Part shown: in pieces, positions 58,560 to 64,000 of the stretch | Layout: each line of letters starts with the position of its first letter | Numbering within the stretch: the stretch's first letter is position 1 | Assembly: GCF_000237925.1 (NCBI RefSeq) | Contig: NC_031495.1 | Coordinates: 27,782,679 to 27,846,678 of the forward strand | Direction of reading: 5' to 3' | Source: Schistosoma mansoni | Taxonomy: Eukaryota; Platyhelminthes; Trematoda; Strigeidida; Schistosomatidae | Length of the DNA: 64,000 nucleotides | The notes under the pieces: generated by a model | Database searches by the model: none | Seen by the model: the letters and a program-made list of their open reading frames with translations, nothing else | Told to the model about the DNA's origin: nothing | Program-made: the position numbers and the translations under genes

Positions 58560-61242
58560 GACTAATTGAAACCTTACGTATATCCCTACTCACTAATACG
58601 TTATTCGCTCGAACGGTTACTGACCTAATCTTTCAGTTGTTGTCTGTTTTACATTCTTCAACTACTCCCAATGGCCACTTTTCACGGGTCGAAATGTCCG
58701 AAACCAGAATTACTATGTATCTCTTCTTGGCTATAAAAGATCCAAAGTAGTCTACTCTTCGTTGAAACAATCCCAGCTCAGCAATTTTGTCGGATAAATC
58801 GTTAGAAATTTCGTTAGCACGTTTGTAAGCTAGTAACAGCTCAGACCACCGGTGACTGGCATCTTCACCACAGAAGTTAGGTGATGACGTCAATCATTCC
58901 CGCTTGTTCCGAAAGATTCCTTCCACCTGTATTTTATACCCTTCTAATTCAGAAGCGCTTTGGTCTCTAATTGATCTAAGCTCCTCAGGTAATTGACTTT
59001 CATATTCAGCTTGTTTGCATCCTTCGACCGCTTTTTGAATATTAAAAGCGTGTTCAATTAACCTTTCACATTCATCGAACAATCGAGACTGGAAATCTAA
59101 CTGCTCTTTAAGACTGAGGATTTCGTTTTCCAAATCAGTTCGAAGTAGTGGCTCGACCTCAAGGTCTCGTCTCCTATCTTGGAACCGTTCCTATAAAACA
59201 TGGTAGTCACTAAGAAGCGTCTGGTAAGCATCATGACTTTGTTTGTACTTACTAAGTTCCGTTTCAAGAATTTCTGTCTCTCTGTAAATTACGATTCTCT
59301 ATACCTCGCTTGTTAGCTTTCATCTTCGTGTCATTCGTTCCACCTCTAATATGCTTAAAAATCTAGCACGGTCGTGGTGTTGGGTCCTTGATAAATCATA
59401 TCATATAGGCAGACCCCTGTAAACGTGGCGGCACAATCAAAAACCGCTCCATGTTTCTCTGGCTTTTTGAGGTTCGACACTGCATGACGAGAGCGATAAC
59501 CTGACTTTAATTGCATTTCAGGGACCTTCTTCGCATAGCCCGCAGTGAAATAGCTTTCAATACCTTTGGTATATCTGGTGTGAAGATAGTTATCTTTCAA
59601 CAACCTACGCGGCAATCTACTATCTGCTGCTTCATAGTTTCCGTCTCACATTTGAAATCTTTTTCCGCGGTAACGGGACTACAAAATGACCATTTTTGGA
59701 GCATGTGTTCATTTTCACGATCTGTGTATCCGCACTATCTCCTACTGATACTGATCCATGACTTGAATGGACATCGGCAAACTTCCCATCAAAAGGCTTG
59801 CGTACTTGGACTCTTAACTTATGTACCATATTGGTATTATTGAGGACTCTTTTTCTGAAGTGCATGTCCTAACACAGTCTACCAGAGCAACGCTTTCACG
59901 GCGTACAGGTTTTTCCTCCCACCCAGCCGTTGGTCAGGCACCCAATGGGCTTCCGGAACATCACAACCAATCAGCAATAGGACTTCCCCAGAATCTAGAA
60001 TATCTAAGGGGACATCACCTAAATGCGGTCACTCGACTACGCTGCTCATTACTGACTTCGTCGACTTATGCCCTGGTATACGTGACACAACCAGAGCTCT
60101 TTCGATCGTAACATGCTCGGATTGATCCAAAGGATATACTTGAAAAGGCGCTTTTGTGGCCCTTGTTGTTCTCTTACCGCCTACGGTTTGAACTAGCACT
60201 GACGCCTGATCCTCCTTCAGTCTGAGCGCCCTCAAACAGTCTGGCCTGATCAATGTTACATCAGAGCCATTATCTAACAGTGCGTAGCCTACAGTTTCAG
60301 CATTCCCCAATCTCAACCGCATGGGGATCATTCCTAAACACATATGATCATTTAATGACTGAGTAAATCCACAACAGTTTTCCGCACCGGGTTTTTCCTC
60401 TGAGCTGCTGACTGTCGAATCATTGTGCAACAGTGGGTGATGTTTGTTCGTACATCCGTCGACGGTACAGCGCTTCCTCAATCTACATGTTCTCATGTCC
60501 TTGCTTAAGACACACGAAGTAGATACCCTTGCTCTTCACGTGAGACCATCGATTTCCCACTTTAAGCGCTAAAAAGCTTGGGCATTTACCAACAACGTGG
60601 TTGTCAGAACATATACTACACTTAGTGCTCACGGTTAAAGCATTACACTGCCCTGATAGTGAATGAAAATTCGTCCTCATGCTACATCTTTTTTTCGGAC
60701 GATCCGCTAACCGTCCAAATCTACTTATAGCCACTCTTGCGCGGGCTGCTGCAAACTCAGTAAGCTCATCAAACGTAGGTTCTTTATCATCCTCAGTCAA
60801 CCTAACTACCCGTTCTGCCCACTTCACTTGCATGGGTTGAGGCAAAAGCCTCACTAATCTTTCTAAGGTGACCAGAAAGTTTAGATCTGCAGTATAATCT
60901 ATCTGTTCCAAACAATAGCGCAATTTTCCATTTTTATAGCCAAGTTCGACAGCTGTTCCGCGTTATTACCATCAAAGTTTACACAGTTGAATAGGTCCTC
61001 CAAAGTTTCACGGGCTGTTACATGGGCCTGTCCAAACAAACGTTTCAGGATTTCCTTGGCTCTCTTCTAACCAGCAGCATCCATCACGACACAACCTTCA
61101 ATTGCTGCTTTCGCCTTGCCCTTAAAGTAGTGTGTCAAGTAGAGCAGACGCTGACTATCATCACTGACTTTCGGTGCGACATAGTTCTCGAACTGCCTTG
61201 TAAACTTCCAGCAGTGTTTTGGTTTTCCACAAAACATAACTT
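58560..61242 (-). mobile_element. BEL/Pao-type LTR retroelement fossil
   Basis: Parts on the minus strand are gag with a CX2C/CX4H-like zinc-knuckle region (KCSICSDNHVVGKCPS, about 60600), a second Cys/His cluster (KRCTVDGCTNKHHPLLHN, 60470) leading into the protease (GYALLDNGSDVTLI, 60270), the pol N-terminus (NGHFVVPLPRKK, 59680), the start of RT (GAVFDCAATFTGV and YQGPNT, 59430) and a pol tail (STREKWPLGVVEE, 58680). It resembles the Sinbad-like Pao elements of schistosomes. It is broken in several places and looks old. Its gag end is cut by the Gypsy LTR at 61243. No LTR recognised. Confidence 0.8.
58774..59297 (-). pseudogene. Lamin/intermediate-filament rod fragment inside the Pao fossil
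   Basis: About 174 codons in one frame, interrupted by two stops (one near 59190, one at 58894-58896). The sequence matches the lamin rod around coil 1B and the start of coil 2: LLRTDLENEILSLKEQLDFQ (compare lamin RRVDAENRLQTMKEELDFQ), YESQLPEELRSIRDQ, ELEGYKIQVEGIF, then SHRWSELLLAYKRANEIS and LSDKIAEL. Heptad-like spacing fits a coiled coil. No intron is seen within it. It lies in the same orientation as the Pao fossil, between that element's RT start (about 59360) and its pol tail (about 58770). Lamins form the nuclear lamina; this fragment cannot make a full protein. Other coiled-coil families are possible, but the TDLEN...LDFQ block is lamin-like. Confidence 0.7.
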
Positions 61243-61568
61243 TGTAGCTGTAAATAATTCCCCAAAATCAATAGCTCATTAAGTGTTCGACATTGGATGC
61301 TGACCACATTGTTTAAGTGGACTTGTTTAGCTGAAGGCTTTCGGTCATGCATCCGCACCAGATCACGTTTCAACACGACGTGGGACACAGCTCCTACGTT
61401 TCATTAGCCAGCTCATAGAAAAGGTCCTCGATATATTGGTAACGAATCAAATATATCTTTCCTGCCTCTTCTCGTCTGACTTCTGATTTCTATCTGACTG
61501 GGAACGATCGAACATAGAAGGTGCTACTGGTATCCAGTTGTAAAACTAGAATATCCGTTGCATCATCA
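61243..61568 (+). repeat. 5' LTR of the right-edge Gypsy element
   Basis: A 326-bp LTR, TGTAGCTG to ATCATCA, followed by a TTGGTGAGACC primer-binding-type site at 61569. It is closest to the solo LTR at 6374-6694. Confidence 0.8.
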
Positions 61569-64000
61569 TTGGTGAGACCGACGTGATCTGGTACACCAAG
61601 TCAATATACTGTGAGTCTGTTCCATTTTGGAATATTATTATTCATTGTTATTCTTTATTTGAATTTTATATATTGTGATATACTTTTTTCGCGAATTTTT
61701 TTTCTCGGATATATTTTAATTAGACATTTTTCGTTATCTATATTAATATGACGGAACACTCACCCAAGGTCTTTAAGTTAAAGTCTATTCCCCCTATTTC
61801 GATTCAGTTAACGCCATTTTGGCCCGACAATATCGAGTCCTGGTTCTGCTATGCAGAAGCGGATTTTTACATGCACGGAATCACGGACTCGCGCACACGT
61901 TTCCTCGCGGTAGTTAAGGCGTTACCGCGCGAGTTTAACAGGTACGTAACACCTAGTATGTTTACTAGTGATGTTTCCGAACCTTACGAATCGCTTAAGC
62001 TATTGATTTTAAAACGAGGAGACCTAACTGATCGACAACGGTTAGACCAACTCCTTAACAATATCGACTTGCAACATGGTTCTGCGACGGACATGTTGCT
62101 TAGAATGAGAGAAGTCATCGGCCAACGAACTTTCGATGATGGCCTATTTAGACAACTTTTCTTGTCTAAACTCCCTCAACAGGTGCAGGCAGTGCTTGTT
62201 TCATTTCAAAACAATGCCATAGATGAACTAGCTGCATCTGCCGATCGAATCTTGGAAATCACTAGATCTTCTAAGGCCGAGGTTTTTTCCGTCAAAGAAA
62301 AACCCCAATCGACCTCGACTGACATGGCCGAACTATGTCACACGCTTACACGATATCTTAGAGTTCGCAATGACCGTAGTCGGTCAAAAACCCCGCGTAG
62401 AAGTGCCTCACGTAAGCGATCTGGCTCTCGACCACGAGAGACAGACAATCCCGACTGGTGCTGGTATCATAACCAGTACGGTAAGTTTTCCAGAAACTGC
62501 AGGAGACCTTGCAATTATCCGACCCCAAAATCGAGTGACACGAAAAACAGTTCGGGAAACTTCCCAGCCGGCACGCGTTAACGGCAACCGTAGCCGGCGA
62601 ACACAGCCGCCTCTTATATGTCACGGATGTGACTACGAAAGTTCGCTACCTCGTCGACACTGGCGCAGAAGTTAGCGTTCTTCCAGCAAATCCCGACGAC
62701 AGACTTCGCGAGTCTGTTTTAAGTTTACAGGCGGCAAACGGAAAGCCGATCGCTACTTACGGTAAAAGGTACGTCTACCTTAACGTGGGTTTAAGCAAAC
62801 CCATACACTGGATTTTCGTTGTTGCAGACGTCTCTATGCCAATCATTGGTATAGACCTGTTACAACACCACAATCTACTCATCGACACACGCGCACGAAG
62901 GTTAATAGACGGAAACACTAAGTTATCCGTCTGCGTAACTCCTTGTTCTGGTTGCAGGTTATCCCCAGTCACGATTAAGCACGCCATAGACCCCTTGTAC
63001 CAAGCAGTACTCGACAAATACCCCGGGATATACCAATCGCAATCGAAATTAAGTTGTGTAACCAGCAATGTTACACATCACATCTCGACTACAGGACCAC
63101 CTGTATTTTCGAAAGCCCGAAGACTCGCTCCCGAAAAGCTTAGGTTAGCTAAAAACGAATTCAACCACATGATGGACCTAGGGATAATTCGACCATCGAA
63201 TAGTCCATGGGCATCCCCATTGCACATGGTCCCTAAAAAGGACAGCAATGATTGGCGGCCAACTGGTGATTATCGGCGTCTGAATGCTAAAACCATTCCC
63301 GATCGTTACCCGCTGCCTCATATTCACGATTTGACAGCTACCTTGAAAGGTACAACTGTCTTTTCGAAAATCGACTTGGTTAAAGCTTATAACCAAATCC
63401 CGATGGCACCTGACGACATTCCTAAAACCGCCATCATCACTCCCTTCGGTCTTTACGAATTTCTACGAATGCCTTTTGGTTTAAGAAATGCGGCTCAAAC
63501 CTTCCAAAGGTTTATAGACGACGTCTTCCGAGGTCTCAACTTCGTACATGCGTATGTTGATGACTGTCTAATAGCAAGTCCGGACAGAGAATCACATCTC
63601 AAGCATCTGGACATTGTTTTCGATCGACTCCAAAGGCATGGCATTACTGTCAACATTCAGAAATGCCAAATCGCAACTAACTCCTTAGACTTCTTAGGAC
63701 ACACTATTGATGCCCAAGGCATCCGACCCCTTAGGAGCAAAGTGGCGGCCATTCTGGATTACCCAGAACCGACCACGATCAAGCACTTACGAACTTTTAA
63801 CGGACTCGTAAGTTTCTATAGACGGTTCATACCTAAATGCGCATCCCTAATGAAACCGTTAACCGATCAACTTCGTGGAAATGCGAAATCAATTAGTTTA
63901 GACGACATAGCCCGTAAAGCATTCTCCACAGTTAAGGAACACATCGCTAAAGCAACCTTGCTTGCTCATCAGGACACTCAAGCACCCATTAGTATCGCAG
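61243..64000 (+). mobile_element. Gypsy-type LTR retroelement, cut by the right edge
   Basis: LTR (61243-61568), leader, gag (61748-62581), protease region with [14 protein letters not shown] (about 62650), and reverse transcriptase with [14 protein letters not shown] (about 63365), [12 protein letters not shown] and [10 protein letters not shown] (about 63555). RNase H begins near the edge. The best preserved copy of the family in this window: the visible coding blocks look largely open, but whether the element is whole cannot be judged since it continues outside. Insertion is into the gag region of the Pao fossil, so it is younger than that element. Confidence 0.9.

Noticed and set aside
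1-64000. CRISPR arrays, operons, bacterial-type promoters
   Set aside because: None seen. Introns, LINEs and LTR elements show eukaryotic nuclear DNA.

Overview
The window looks like nuclear DNA of a blood fluke (Schistosoma or a close digenean). It is AT-rich and carries short introns starting gtaagt, some only 31-36 bp long. Its repeats are the kinds known from schistosomes: RTE- and CR1-clade LINEs, Gypsy-type and BEL/Pao LTR elements, and a tRNA-headed Sm-alpha-like repeat carrying a hammerhead ribozyme. I cannot assign the species from sequence alone.

Layout. 1-2045 is an RTE LINE on the minus strand. 3356-3852 is the terminal exon of an unidentified host gene. 5404-10010 is a patchwork of Gypsy fossils, a solo LTR and a foldback-type repeat. 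10011-19320 holds three CR1-like LINEs in a row, the first with a 1194-codon open frame. 19325-24349 is a minus-strand Gypsy fossil, followed by two LINE pieces. 25870-28027 (+) is a seven-exon gene for a CLAMP-type (C1a-32/CFAP119-like) ciliary protein. 28176-53871 (-) is a complete 20-exon NEMF (Rqc2/Tae2) gene for the ribosome-associated quality control factor, 1021 residues when the exons are joined. The two genes converge tail to tail, with 148 bp between stop codons.

The NEMF introns hold a CR1 LINE, an RTE LINE, four copies of a ~0.5 kb repeat, a 77-bp LINE tail with a 14-bp target duplication, and a 1.3 kb foldback enclosing the hammerhead unit. From 54260 to the right edge lie a Gypsy fossil, a compound palindromic repeat split by a solo LTR, a minus-strand BEL/Pao fossil containing a piece of a lamin/intermediate-filament gene, and a second Gypsy copy that runs off the edge.

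The two confirmed host genes act in different processes (cilium/flagellum central apparatus and ribosome quality control). Their only visible relation is the shared 3' boundary. All splice junctions given were read by eye from gt/ag sites, codon phase and recalled family sequences. No database search was run.
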